A model generated the notes under the pieces. It did not search any database. It was given only the letters and a program-made list of their open reading frames with translations, and was not told the DNA's origin. Source: Kingdonia uniflora (Eukaryota > Streptophyta > Magnoliopsida > Ranunculales > Circaeasteraceae). From it: a DNA stretch of 64,000 bases. Below are positions 53,051 to 64,000 of this stretch, in pieces (the stretch's first letter is position 1; every line of letters starts with the position of its first letter). The stretch spans positions 1,350,501-1,414,500 of the forward strand of contig JACGCM010001311.1 of the NCBI GenBank assembly GCA_014058105.1. The letters are read 5' to 3'. The position numbers were made by a program, and so were the translations under genes.

Positions 53051-53901
53051 ACACTTTTTTCTTCCATTTCCAATCTAAACACCATCCAATGACAAACATG
53101 AACTTGAGAAGCCATTTTAGTACCGTAAGAAATCAGGACATTCCAGGAGCTCTTGATCTGCACGGTGCGGTTCTTGAACTTTAAAAACAAATGGTCGCAG
53201 AAAAAAAAATCAAAGACTGGAAGATCAGCGTGTCCACGCTCAAGCTCTACAAATCGAGAGGGACGAATGCAGAAAAGTACTGGATCACTAGAGTCAAACA
53301 CATCAAAAATAGATGGAGAGATTGTGAAGAACACAAGATCGAATCATAGCTCGCAAAGCATCACCGTAACTGGCTCGAAGTGAATATCGATCATGAGAAG
53401 TTCTACGCGATGATCAGCCGAGAGAGGATGACCAACGAATATCTCGATCCAGATCTGGAAATCCTAATAGAGCCTCCCGATATTTTGGTTTAATTTCTTC
53501 GGCCTCGACAACTCATGGATGTCGACGTACATGCCATCAAACCCCTCCGTCATAAAAAAGGCAAATTAGAGATCGATTGGGACCAGAGGAACAGGGCGAC
53601 TTTGTTCCTCAGGTTGCAGCCTTACCTCTTCCCCCCATAACAATTCCTCACTCTGAATGACCTTAATAATAGAATTCAAGCCATCAACTCTGACATACCG
53701 GGCTGACGATCTGTGCTCGATAGGATCAAAACAAACCCCATCTCCACATATCTCGAAAATAGGTCTATTCTAAATTTTTTCCATATGCCCAAATTTATCT
53801 AGTATACATGCCTCACTGATCCGCTTAAGCATGTTCGATATTTAAAAGCCACTGTTGGGTTGTACTCAAAACTCGACCATATGTTGTGCCGACTATTTAA
53901 T

Positions 53902-53906
53902 ATGAA
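53902..53906. repeat. Target duplication of the solo LTR, left copy
   Basis: ATGAA here; ATGAG at 55013-55017. The right copy agrees with the frame expected from the related gag of E2. Confidence 0.75.
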
Positions 53907-55012
53907 TGATCGATTATAAACAGACGTCTTAAAAGACCCACAAGCGCACGATGTACCGTTGAATACACAACAAAACGGGGTTGTATCCCAAGAGACTTGT
54001 GGTGCGAATTATACTTTGAGCTACTAGTTTTATCGAATAACAACGAGTTTGTGTAGGTTTTAAAATAAAAAGAAGAACGAAAAAAATTACAAGATAAATT
54101 GGAGTGGAAACCAAGGCATCGATTCCACTCCACCCTTTGTAACCATTAGATAGCATAAATAATTAAACTAAATTACGAGTTCCCGTATCGCATATCCTTG
54201 GTCGGGCATATGCAATTCATCAAAAGATACAAAAGATTTAGTAATTGGGAACTACCCATAAGCCAACTTACTCAACCATGGTCCGGTTAATAAGTATGGA
54301 TTATGTTCTCTTCTCCATGTTCCTAGCCTATCTTGTTATGGTCCAACAAGATGGTTACATAGATTCATTATTCATCCTAATCCTAGCTATGGTCAAGCAT
54401 AGAACGAAGGAATACGAATATGCAATATTCTGGGATAAAAAGAAAGTAATTACTCTAACTAAGTTATACAATCTACACTAAGGCTACATTGGGTGGAGCT
54501 TCTTTTAGCCTTGGCTAAGAAGATTAGATACTCATAACTTTGATCATTGCCATACTACTATTACTACGATAAAATTAAAAGACAAGAACAAGAACTTTAT
54601 TGCTTATTGAACTTTGATTTACACTCTCCAAGATGATCCCTCATGGGTGGAATTCCCCTCCTATTTATAGAGTATATGAACGGTTACTAAATATCACCAT
54701 TAATATAAAATCCCCTAAACAATGCCTAAAATCATGCATAGATATTCTAACTCATGAGAATAGTATCTATATCTAATTATCTTAAATGGGCTTCCATGCA
54801 TGGGACTTTGGTTGACAATTTTAAATGAAAATCATTGTTGGAGTGCATCACCCTTGTTCTTCGTTAAAAACTGAAAAAATGTACAACTTGTTTATCATGT
54901 GACCCATTTTTGTAAATACAAACAAAATCACTATTAGTGTCACATTTATTTAATAAATGACTAGGAAGATATAAATTTAGGAGTTGTACATGTAAATATT
55001 ATGTGTCTATCA
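53907..55012 (-). mobile_element. Solo LTR of an unrelated LTR retrotransposon
   Basis: 1,106 bp starting TGATCGATTATAAACAG and ending GTGTCTATCA (TG...CA), flanked by ATGAA/ATGAG. On the minus strand it has CTATAAATAGGAGGGG (about 54669-54654) as TATA box and AATAAAG-type signals further on, so it lies in minus orientation. No internal coding region or second LTR, hence a solo LTR left by LTR-LTR recombination. It is not related to the family A or B LTRs. ORFs inside (53897-54156, 54245-54481) are chance. Confidence 0.75.
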
Positions 55013-55650
55013 ATGAGCCTTAAAAAGGAACCACTCCGATGGTTCCACACTATACAGGAAGCCTCCATCACCTCTTTCATCTAATTAATAAATTTTTTCG
55101 AATCTAACTACGCTCATGCTAGGGAATGTGAAATTACCGTGGATTCTTTGTTTTACTTACAGAAAGGCGCGAAAGAAACCTTAGCATTTTTTTATAAACG
55201 TTTCCTGGAAATACGGAAAATTAGAAATTCAGACCCCAAAATCGTGGTTCCAGCATTTACTTCCGCCTTGCACATCGAATCCAAAGTTTGCAAAGAGCTT
55301 ACTCTACACAAATCACATATGGTAACCTAAATGATTGACGTGGTTAATTATTACATTGAGCTAAAGCGTTCGAAGTAAGATAAGATGAAAAGCTCCTCTG
55401 TCATATATTCTCGAGAAGCATCTTCGACCCCATCTTAAAGAGCAGTCACTGCAGCAACACCGAAACTACCAACCAAAAACACTGATAACATTCGAAGAAA
55501 AGAGGGCAAACCTGACAAACCTGTCCTAATTCTGCCACCAATGACAACAACCCTCTCCGCTATCTTGCCAATGATAAAGGGAGACGAATGTTATCGCGCA
55601 CCAAAGGTTATTGCAGATCTTCCGAACAGACCCTAATGTTAGTATCATAA

Positions 55651-55982
55651 TGTGCATAGTCATGAAACTGATAGTTGCTACTCCCTCATTCGTATCTTTC
55701 ACCGTATCCTCTTAGTTGGAAGACTCCATAATTATGTCGTCAACATTCAAAAATTTCTCGATGAACAAGCAAAATCTATTGAAGTCGAGCAAAATCATAT
55801 CCAGGGCCCAGCTCGCTATTTGTATATGATCGAGATCAAAAAAGAGAAGAAAAGAAAACAAGACGATAGTATTACGTCTTGCTGCAAAATGACCTCCTCA
55901 GACAAATTGGCAAAACTTCTTCCAAACACCAGTAAATCCAAATGTCCTTATCGGATAACATTCAAGGACTGCGACACCAGTC
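55651..55982 (+). pseudogene. E5 gag-protease linker
   Basis: Open from 55652: HSHETDSCYSLIRIFHRILL, VNIQKFLDEQAKSIEVEQNH, then IKKEKKRKQDDSITSCCKMT and PYRITFKDCDTSHVQYPHDD, which leads into protease. The HSHETDSC piece is the remnant of the knuckle-like HxxxC block. Confidence 0.75.
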
Positions 55983-56400
55983 ATGTACAATACCCTCATG
56001 ATGACCCTTTTTGCTATTATGCTTAAAGTGGGACAGGATTATTTACATACACTTCTAATCGACACAGGAAGTGCCACAAATGTCTTATTCCGAAGAGCAA
56101 TCAAAGTCTTTGGCCTCACAGATTTAGTAAAAGCTTCGACAACAACAATCATAGGCTTCAATGGTTCAAAAGAATCAGCCACAGGAGAAATCACTCTGCC
56201 AGTTCAAGTAGGTTCAGAAACCACATTCGTCAAATTTCTTGTCATTGATGTAGAGTCCAAAATATTTTGGTATTTTAGGATGCAGTTGGTTACATTCAAT
56301 CAAAGCAGTACTCTCGACTTACCATTTAACACTATGTTTTCCTACGGATCACGGAGTCTATGAAATTAAGGGAAGCCAAGCAGTCGCACGAATGTACGAA
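55983..56400 (+). pseudogene. E5 aspartic protease
   Basis: LLIDTGSATNVLFRRAIKVF with the catalytic DTGS intact, IIGFNGSKESATGEITLPVQ, FLVIDVESK, then a frameshift at about 56265 before the LGCSWLHS-type box. Confidence 0.88.
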
Positions 56401-58030
56401 AATACCACAGTTAACCCTCATACAGCAAAACTCCTCAAAGCATAGTACCTATAATATGACACACCACTCACATTTGAGCAACATGATGCTAAAATAGTTG
56501 AAACTGCTAAACTCGATGTCCCCGGGAGCACAATCTTCATTGGATTCAAGCTGTCAATCGACGAAAAAGAAGCCATGATACAGCTACTTAAGATAAACAT
56601 CAACGTCTTCGCCTGGACTTTCAAGAAATACCCGGAATTGATCCTTCTATTGCTTGCCACCACCTTAATTTCCTTCCAGACAACAAAGCAATTATCCAAA
56701 AATGATGAAATATGGCTCTCCGACTTCTAGATGCAGTCAATGAAGAAATTGATAAACTCCATCGTGTCGGCTTTATTCGGGAAGCTAAATATCCGAAGTG
56801 GGTTTACAATATCGTCGTCGTGCCCAAGAAAAATGGTAAAATTCGGGTTTGCGTTGATTTCACCGAACCCAACAAATTCACACCCAAAGACTACTTTCTG
56901 CTACCATTAATTCAGCAACTTCTCGACTCAGTCTTAGGATACGAACTTATTTCTATGATGAATGCTGCCTCGGGATACAACCAAGTTCCACTCGCTGAAG
57001 ACGGTCAAGAAAAAACTACTTTCATAACCGAACGGGGACTCTACTATTTCACAGTAATGCCTTTTGGGTTAAAGAATGCTAGAGCTACTTACCAATGACT
57101 GGTCACCCAAATGTTCAAAAATTAGATCGACAAAATCGTGGATGTTTATATCGATGATATGATCTGCAAAAGCCTTAAAAAGGAAGATCATCACCACAAC
57201 CTCCAAACTATCTTCGATATCTTTCGCCAATACCAGAAGAAACTCAACCCAAAAAAATATCAATTCGGCATCGCATCTGGAAAATTTCTGGGCCATCTCG
57301 TAAGTAATTGAGGAATCAAAATCGATCCAGCTCAAATCAAAGCACTCATGGCAATGCCCTCTCTTCGAACGAAAAAAGATATTCAAAAATTCATAGGCAA
57401 GATAGCTGCTCTTTACATATTCATCTCAAAGTCATCTGATCGATGAAAACTTCTTTACCTTCTTCTTCGTGACAACCCCACTCCTCTTTCGAACAAACAA
57501 CAAAAAGATGTTGTATGAACTCTTGACTGTGAAATTGTATTTCAAGATCTTAAACGGTACATAGGGCATTCTCCTATAATGAGTACTCCCATTGATGGCG
57601 AATTACTCACCATGCACTTATCCACAACTAAAATCTCCATCAACTCTGTCCTTATTCGAGAAGATGTAGGCATCGAGAAACCTATTTACTTTATCAGTAA
57701 AACTCTTATGCCTGCTGAAAAACGATATATTACCACGGAGAAGTAATTGTTTGCCTTGGTTTACAGCTCTAAAAAACTCCATCCATACTTCCAAGCTCGC
57801 CCCATCAAAATCATTACAAAATGCCCTCTCAAACTTGTACTCTTCAAAATGGAAAAATCTCGATGATTTTAATAATGGTTTGTTTTCCTTGGGGAATATG
57901 ACATCTCTTTTGAACCCCAAATATCCATTAAGGGACAAGCAGTAGTCGACTTTTTGGCAGATTTTCCAGTTGAAGACCTCGATTGGGAAGAACTCGAAGA
58001 AATCTTCACCGATGACTCAATTGCTGAACC
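56401..58030 (+). pseudogene. pol: E5 reverse transcriptase and first RNase H
   Basis: VGFIREAKYPKWVYNIVVVP, KIRVCVDFTEPNKFTPKDYF (56848), MMNAASGYNQVPLAEDGQEK, VMPFGLKNARATYQ, the catalytic VDVYIDDMICK at about 57145, QFGIASGKFLGHLVSN, then RNase H with DGELLTMHLSTTKISINSVL, KTLMPAEKRYITTEK and KGQAVVDFLADFPVED. Stops at 57098, 57122, 57308 and 57444 and a few more. Confidence 0.93.
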
Positions 58031-58500
58031 AGACGCATGGTCCAAAAGTTTTGGTTGGTGACTTTATATGGACGGATCGAAAGGACCACAAGGTTCTGGA
58101 ATTGGCATAGTCCTCATCACGCCTTCAAATCATCGCATAGAGAAAGCTATCAAACTCAAATTCTATTCTACCAATAATGAAACAGAGTACAAAGGCATCT
58201 TGCACGGTCTCGATCTTGCCCTTACTCCCGGAGCTGGGGAATTAGCAGTCTATGTCGATTCAATACTCGTCGCCAATCATTACAAGAAATTTTTTAAGAA
58301 AACAGGAAAAATAGTTGATTACGCAGCCCTGATCGAAGAAAAGATGAACAAATTCAAGCATGCCACCATTTTGAATTTACCTCGGCAAGAAAATCGTCAT
58401 GCCGATGCCTTAGCTTACATTGCTGCTATACTGGGAAATAGTAAAAAAAGATCTTTAGAAATCAAAATCTTCGATCATTCTAGCCTCAATATTTTGTCCA
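58031..58500 (+). pseudogene. E5 second RNase H (aRNH)
   Basis: LYMDGSKGPQGSGIGIVLIT, STNNETEYKGILHGLDLALT, VYVDSILVANHYKKFF, NLPRQENRHADALAYIAAIL. All four expected acidic/His positions are present in a 179-codon open frame (58068-58607). Confidence 0.9.
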
Positions 58501-59774
58501 CACTCCACTTGACCGTTACTCAAGATGACGACCCTGAAGACTGGAAAAAGCTATTTTATGCTTACCTCAATTCTAGCGTCCTCCCCAGTAACAAAGAAGA
58601 AGCTTGATCTCTCTTAGCCAAGTGCCCTCGATTCATAGTCAAAAATGGTATATTATATCAACTCACTTGAGGAGGACCCCATATCGAATGTATATCGCTG
58701 AAACAAGCTCAGATCAAAATTAGAGAACTTCACGAAGGTATCTATGGTGTACATGATTTCAGAAGATCACTAGCTCAACATGCATTCACAGAAGGAATCT
58801 ATTGGCCCAAGATGAGACAAGACTGAGAAGACTTTGTTTAAAAATGCTACAAATGCCAAATTCACGCTCAGGAGATCATGAGCCCCGCCCTCGACTTACA
58901 TATTAGTAATGTCCTTTGGCCATTTAAACGATGGGGAATCAATATCATTGGCCCTTTCCATCTAGCTTCGGGAAGTAGAAGATTCATCTTAGTTGCCACC
59001 GATTACTTCACCAAGTATGTCGAAGCAGTTCCCCTACGCCATACTGATGAGAATGAGGTCATCAAGTTCCTTTGGGAACACATCATTACCCTGTTTGGTT
59101 ATCCACAAATGATACGTTCTGATAATGGTAAACAACTCATCAGCGCTAAAGTCCTTTCTTTCCTTTATAAATACAAGATTCAGTTGATAACTTCCGTACC
59201 ATATTACCCTTAAGACAATGGACAAGCTGAAGCCATCAACAAAGGCATCAAATATGGCTTACGCAAGCACCTCGATGACAAGAAAGGTAAATTGGTCAAC
59301 GAACTCCTCAGTGTATTATGGGCTTACCGCACCATTTCTCGAGTCTCAACAGGGTGCACTCCATTCATGATGGCTTTCAGTACTGAAGCAGTCATACCTT
59401 CTAACCTCGATCTCCCCAGTACTCGATGTAAAATATCAGATGAAGACAATGAGCTCGGTCTCCTTTACAACCTCAATTGGATCTAGGAATCCAGGGACAA
59501 GGCAATTGCAAATTTGGGCCGTTACCATAATACATTAAAAAAAGCATACAATAAGAAAGTTTGAGAACAGAAATTTGGTATTGGAGACATTGTCCTACGA
59601 CGAATACAATATCACACTCAATCTAAGAATTCTAGAAAATTATCAAAAAAGTGGGAAAGACACTACATTGTATGCAACAAAATAGATAGCGGAACTTATT
59701 GGCTTATGACTGAAGACAAAGTTTAGCTTGAGTACCCATGGAACACTGCTCAGCTTAAACTCTTCTACAGATGA
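58501..59774 (+). pseudogene. E5 integrase
   Basis: LHEGIYGVHDFRRSLAQHAF, IYWPKMRQD, KCYKCQIHAQEIMSPALDLH (zinc region); INIIGPFHLASGSRRFILVA, TDYFTKYVEAVPLRHTDENE (first D); MIRSDNGKQLISAKVL (second D); DNGQAEAINKGIKYGLRKHL (E); WAYRTISRVSTGCTPFMMAF; C-terminus to LKLFYR with TGA at 59772-59774. Stops at 58605, 58668, 58825, 59212 and 59485. Confidence 0.93.
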
Positions 59775-60430
59775 TGCCCTGTAATATTTTATTTCGAATC
59801 AAATGGACAATTTGTTATACATTATCTTCTTTACTACTTCGATTTGTTCTCGATCTATTCTTTTCAAGTATCTATCTGACAATCGATCTCTTTCTACATC
59901 AATTCGTTCTTGATCTATACTTCTCAAGTATATATCTGACAAACGGTCTCTTTACTACTTCGTTTTCTCTCAATCAATACTTACCAAGTATGCTAGAGAT
60001 AAAATAATTCCTTATTATCCTGATTTTTGTTAAGATCCTTGCTTACACAAGTATCCAAAAACCTATCTCGACTTCACGCAACCACTATCCAATTACATGA
60101 TAGTTTACTTCGCGCTATTTACTTGTCGACTAATCTCTAATGAGCTCTTATTATTCTTCAAACCAAAATCCAGTTACCTATCTCTGGATAAACATCTGGT
60201 ACTCCTTACTTGCCATTTATTGGCCACCTTTTACATTTCGAGCACACAAGAAATCTTTACTTATCTGCCCAAATCTAATATCACTTTATCACATCAATAC
60301 TTCAACTTACTTTCACATGCAAAATAATTATTTAAACAAAACATTAAACATATACCAATATCCTTCGTACACACAAAATTCTAATGTTTTTGGTCCCACT
60401 GACTATTTGTTACAGACTTTCATTAAAACC
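59775..60430. repeat. E5 3' region with a 60-bp tandem repeat (three copies)
   Basis: CAAGTAT(C/A)TATCTGAC occurs at 59865 and 59925 and a variant CAAGTATGCTAGAG at 59985, exactly 60 bp apart, each preceded by TTCGATTTGTTCTCGATC-like sequence (array about 59821-60000). The rest to 60430 is plain non-coding DNA. It takes the place of E2's 157-bp array but is unrelated in sequence. Confidence 0.85.
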
Positions 60431-61756
60431 ACATTCATTAATCCAGATTTAGCATTTCAGGCAGGGATTTTTCTTCATTTAAGGTACCTTCGGGCACCTG
60501 CACATCTACTACATCCCCAGGAAGATGACCTTCGACCTCCATCGTCATTTGATTGTCGATCGCTTCAGTTCTTTCTGGAACATCTGACGTCTGGGGTACA
60601 TAATCACCTGAACTATCATCACATGCAGCCTACCTGCCTTCACAACTCCTTTGTAATATTTTTTCCTTTCTTCAGCATCATTGAACTGCTCCTTAAAGTG
60701 CATCCTCACTTCATAATACTTTTGCAGCTTTTCTTTGATCATACGTTCTTTCATCTCATTAAGCAGTTTCTTATGATCCTGCTCCATTGATCTTCAAATA
60801 TCGGCAACATCTTTTTTGAACTGCCAATACTTCTTTCTTTTCTTTCTCTAGTACTTTTTTCGCCTCAGCCACTGCAGCCTCCTTCGCCTTGTTTGCTTCT
60901 AATTTATACCTATTCAGCATTTGATTCAGCTTGGCATTCTCTACAGTCAATTCTTTCTCGATATTTTTGTACGCAACCAACCGGTTTGCCTAATCATAAC
61001 TACCCTCCACATGACCCATTGCTTCACTCATCACCGTCTTAATCTACATGAAAGTCATATTATGAGTATTTGTTTGACTTACCAAACTTTTCATTCGAGC
61101 ATAAGCTTTAAGATTTCTCACCTTCGCCAAGTTACTCTGTGCCTCGCCTAAAAAGGTATCCAAACTATCAATCCCTACCATGCACTCCGCCATATCTTTC
61201 TTCAGCACATCTTCTTCAACAGAAAAAGACTCTATATTCTTCAACATCTCTGTATGAATCTCCTCCCCTAATTTCTTCTTTGTAGTCCCACCAGTCGTCT
61301 TCTTGGGAACCGCACAACTCGAACTTCGTGGAGGCAACCCACTCACCACAACAACGGGTTTGTCAGTACCGTCAACACCTTCAAAAGATGATTATCGAGT
61401 AGTCCTCTTCGGATTCAACAATTATGGTATTTCAGCATTTACCTTCCTTTTCCACTTGTTTTTACCTAACGACTCCCCCAACGTATCGATCTTTGTATCT
61501 GTGTTTTACCCTGTCAACGAAGGATTATTCAGGGGCAAACTTGCATCTGTAGCTCTTTTGTTCATCGCAGACATTTTTCCCCCGATAATTGAGACTTATG
61601 AACCTTCAGTTCTAGACCATTTTAACCCTGATTCTTTAAAGATTGTACTTAGACGATCTTGATCAATCGCTAAGTTATTGATCCAGCCAAAGAATCCTTT
61701 TCTTATCTTATACAATTTCCCGTTTACTTCTGTTATCTTCCCGATCTCCATCAATG
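60431..61756 (-). pseudogene. E5 antisense gene: C-terminal coiled-coil exon
   Basis: Minus strand after the intron: LMEIGKITEVNGKLYKIRKG, FFGWINNLAIDQDRLSTIFK, MNKRATDASLPLNNPSLTG, a KKTTGGTTKKKLGEE basic hinge, EEDVLKKDMAECMVGIDSLD, NLAKVRNLKAYARMKSLVS, then NIEKELTVENAKLNQMLNRY, KLEANKAKEAAVAEAKKVLE, and HKKLLNEMKERMIKEKLQKY, EERKKYYKGVVKAG. Heptad patterns are strong. It aligns with E3 38914-37535 throughout. Plus-strand ORF 60140-60790 is a shadow. Confidence 0.72.
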
Positions 61757-61848
61757 CTGCAATACAGAGAAAAAACACATCTTTACACAACATACATCTA
61801 ACCTGAAAATACATCAAACTTAAACATTTAAGTTACCTAACCACAGAC
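61757..61848 (-). other. E5 antisense gene intron (92 bp)
   Basis: Minus strand: donor G|GTCTGTGGTTAG after KAFHLG; acceptor TCTCTGTATTGCAG before CATTGATGGAG. Homologous to E3 39013-38915; the acceptor is strong. Confidence 0.65.
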
Positions 61849-62656
61849 CTAGATGAAACGCCTTTCTTTTAGGCGGCTCCCCTGGGTCTTTTGGATTGAA
61901 CTCATAATTTCCAGATACTAGTAAACGTTCTTCAGTATATCGACCTCCAGTTGATACCATATAGTAAAACATCGGCCTCTTCAAGAACTTCGCCAAATAA
62001 CGATACCCTTTTAACTTCGGGTTCATTTTCATCATGTAGTACACACACAAATCATCTACAGTTATTACCTCCTCCCCTCTGGCTTTAAGTCTACCATTTA
62101 TCGTACCACATACCCTAAATAGGTCATATACATTCGGATTGAATTGACCCGGGGCTACATCGAAGAAATTCATTAATTTTTTTTGATCCGCTCTAAGGGG
62201 CAGCTTTAGCCCTTTCTTTATCTGTTCTCAATGAACCAGAATACCATCTAAGGATATGTCCTGGTCGATCATTTCGTATTGATACTTCTCTAGTCTCATA
62301 TCCCCAGGAATACCATATTTCTTTTTAAATCTTAGTATTTCTTTAGCCTCTAAACCCTCCCCATAATATGCTTCTTCGTCCTTTTCTACATCTTCTTCCC
62401 TATCCCCACTCCTTTCTGATTACTAACCTGAGGCTCATGATCTACACCAGTCTCAATCACTTCTTCCTTAGATACTTCATGTACACTAGGCACTACCCTA
62501 AACTGTTCCCCATCCCCTATGTTTGCACTGATCGAACCTACCCTGTATCTCCCCCCCCAATTATTGTACACATTTTCTTACATCGATCATCAAAGGTACT
62601 ACATCTTCGAGACTCACAAATATATCTTTATCATCATTTAAATTGGGTTCAGCCAT
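61849..62656 (-). pseudogene. E5 antisense gene: Transposase_28-like exon
   Basis: Minus strand ATG 62656, MAEPNLNDDKDIFVSLEDVV, then a frame-shifted acidic stretch, [72 protein letters not shown], [39 protein letters not shown]. The C-terminal half is open. Same order as E3. Assignment to Transposase_28 (PF04195) by pattern only. Confidence 0.7.
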
Positions 62657-63355
62657 TATAAGAACCAGTAAATCAGATTCCATATTTTAACACAGCTAGA
62701 ATCTTTCATATGTGATACATATATACATATTCCTAAGTTCATATATTCATAAAGATATCGTTGTTGAGATCACTCTCCAATGCCTCATTAACTTTACCAT
62801 CTGCTACTATCATTTACATTTATACTTATACACAGTTATCGATCTAATTCATATAAATTAATTCATCTTAGTATTTTTTTTCATTCAAAAGCCATCTGTT
62901 TACTTCTCGATGTTTATTCTAAGTTTAATAAGTAACCTCGATAACTCGTTAATTTCTTTTTTGCTGTCGAAATTATAAGAATTTTAATAGCTTCTCGAAG
63001 ACGTTTTAACTTTTCCCGCCAAAAACAATTATTTCCATCTTATGAATTCCCTTTCTCTGACGTAAAATTCGGCGATAACCGCAAAATCCTAACTCTCTCC
63101 GCATATCTCGCTCCCTCATAACAATCTCCTCCCACTGTGCCGTAATTACAGCGCCCTATCCAATTCTCTCTTTCCAGAAATACGTAACTCAGAATCATCG
63201 CCACCAAGAATTTCCAAATATTAAATTCATAGACTTACGAACAATTTACTTTCCTCTCCATGGACGTATCTCATTCATTTCCAATTCATTACACATTATC
63301 TATTAATCTATAACTAATGCATTAACTTACGAAATAGTTTGAGAGAATTACCAAC
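62657..63355 (-). other. E5 antisense gene: long first intron and leader
   Basis: About 700 bp non-coding between the donor CAAG|GTTGGTAAT (63355 down) and the ATG at 62656. GATTCTAG near 62690 is a possible acceptor. Equivalent to E3 40622-39852. Confidence 0.45.
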
Positions 63356-63470
63356 CTTGTTTTCGTGCAGCTTCTGTATCCCTCTCTTTTGCTCGCTTCG
63401 CCCGTTCGATCAACACATAAATCTCTTCCTTAGCAATCTAACCAGTTCAGCAATGAACAACATCAGTTAT
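63356..63470 (-). pseudogene. E5 antisense gene, first coding exon
   Basis: Minus strand IAKEEIYVLIERAKRAKERD, TEAARKQ, ending at a GT donor. Matches E3's exon (LAKERDLEVSRIQ). A one-base slip separates it from the upstream ATG. Confidence 0.5.
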
Positions 63471-63499
63471 CTCCCTCAAATTTTATTTTAGTTTGCAAA

Positions 63500-63801
63500 T
63501 TATCTGAACAGTTGCCTAACTCTAACATATTTATAGGCCCTACGTGACTGCTCGTTACACCACTTAGCGACCGTCCAGTTCCTCGAATATAACGCCTCAT
63601 GCATTTTTTCTCAACTTCTTTGACTCTTAATCTTCTCCCCATTATTAAACCTCAACATTCGTGCTTCAATGCTTCTAACTCTCAAAGAATATCTAGAGAC
63701 ACATTCATATCTGTCAGTACACGATCCATCTTTTCTAATAGCTGATTTACATCATTTTCCTTATACTTAATACCATCACCTAATAGAACACATCTTGCCA
63801 T
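63500..63801 (-). pseudogene. E5 antisense ORF d (MARC module)
   Basis: Minus strand ATG 63801: MARCVLLGDGIKYKENDVNQ, LLEKMDRVLTDMNVSLDIL, stop, then LRVKEVEKKCMRRYIRGTGR. It matches E3 41070-40760 in start, order and the basic end. Unknown function. Confidence 0.58.
63529..63535 (-). promoter_or_regulatory. TATA box of the E5 antisense gene
   Basis: Minus strand GGGCCTATAAATATG; identical core to E3 at 40805-40796. Confidence 0.7.
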
Positions 63802-64000
63802 ATTCATTTTGCATATAAGTTCCCCTATTCATACTATCCTACCAATTCCTATACTTATGGGATTATATTCGACATCAGTTGCCTATCATTTTATTCAATA
63901 ACATTCGTTTAAACACAATCTTTATTTACTGAAGTTTGTCACGTACATTTTACATTCAACAAATGAACATTCCTTTCAACATGATAGACACGTAATATTT
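63802..64000. other. Window edge inside E5
   Basis: AT-rich spacer of the antisense region; nothing further recognised before the edge. Confidence 0.5.

Larger units (their letters stand above)
53089..55650 (+). pseudogene. gag: E5 gag, split by a solo LTR
   Basis: ATG 53089, MTNMNLRSHFSTVRNQ, then helical acidic/basic sequence, GDRATLFLRL-type remains, FLTLNDLNNRIQAINSD (53650), LTDPLKHVRYLKATVGLYSK and LDHMLCRLFNM up to 53904. After the insert it resumes with KKEPLRWFHTIQEASITSF (55020), LQKGAKETLAFFYKRFLEIR and a basic tail. Stops at 53177, 53347, 53490 and others. Capsid core of the Retrotrans_gag type. Confidence 0.88.
52559..64000 (+). mobile_element. E5: Tat-lineage element (family B) nested in E4, right end outside the window
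   Basis: 5' LTR, primer site, gag (split by a solo LTR), protease, RT, two RNase H domains, integrase, a 60-bp tandem array and most of the antisense gene. The 3' LTR is not reached. It has the best-kept gag-pol of the window, yet still has about 20 stops. The target duplication cannot be checked because the far end is missing; the five bases before it are GGATG. Confidence 0.92.

Noticed and set aside
53897..54481. Short ORFs inside the solo LTR
   Set aside because: LTR DNA; no coding motifs.
60140..60790. 216-codon plus-strand ORF in E5
   Set aside because: His/Phe/Leu-rich shadow of the antisense coiled coil on the other strand.
61044..61082. Possible third intron of the E5 antisense gene (39 bp)
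   Set aside because: Below the usual minimum for plant splicing, and the frame can be read through as far as a single stop.
1..64000. tRNA, rRNA, snRNA genes, CRISPR arrays, bacterial operons
   Set aside because: Looked for cloverleaf-like or rRNA-like blocks and direct repeats with spacers; none seen. Only the primer binding sites recall tRNA 3' ends.

Overview
The window is plant nuclear DNA, most likely from a eudicot with a large, repeat-rich genome. The evidence is a stellacyanin-type phytocyanin gene with an intron, MITEs and several layers of LTR retrotransposons. No tRNA, rRNA, CRISPR or prokaryotic signal was seen. The species cannot be told from the sequence.

About 85% of the window is long Ty3/gypsy elements of the Tat (Ogre-like) lineage, recognised by a second RNase H between the RT/RNase H and the integrase and by a long antisense gene between pol and the 3' LTR. 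I see five copies in two LTR families. E1 (family A, minus, 5777-46278) is the outer host element. E2 (family A, plus, 13690-28352) sits inside E1's antisense gene, with a perfect 5-bp target duplication (ACTAT). E3 (family B, plus, 31783-42984) sits inside E1's reverse transcriptase. Without these inserts E1 is about 14.6 kb, nearly the same as E2 (14,663 bp). E4 (family A, minus, from 48918) is interrupted in its antisense gene by E5 (family B, plus, from 52559 to beyond the right edge). E5's gag is itself split by a 1.1-kb solo LTR (53907-55012). All coding regions carry stops or frameshifts, so I call them pseudogenes.

Left flank, 1-5776: the 3' end of a Ty1/copia polyprotein, LTR-like pieces with 51-bp and 101-bp tandem repeats, a MITE-like element carrying four near-perfect palindromes, a 122-bp tandem duplication, and non-coding DNA.

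Between the two nests lies an island of about 2.6 kb (46279-48917). It holds the only apparently intact host gene: a GPI-anchored stellacyanin-like blue copper protein (47394-48058, one intron), followed by a small MITE.

The most interesting signal is the antisense gene carried by every Tat element here. It lies opposite to gag-pol and keeps the same split layout in both families: conserved short upstream ORFs, a TATA box, a short exon ending in a GT donor, an intron, an exon with a Transposase_28-like fold pattern, a second intron, and a long coiled-coil part. GT-AG introns recur at homologous places in independent copies (E1/E2 and E3/E5), which suggests a real spliced antisense transcript was under selection while these elements were active.
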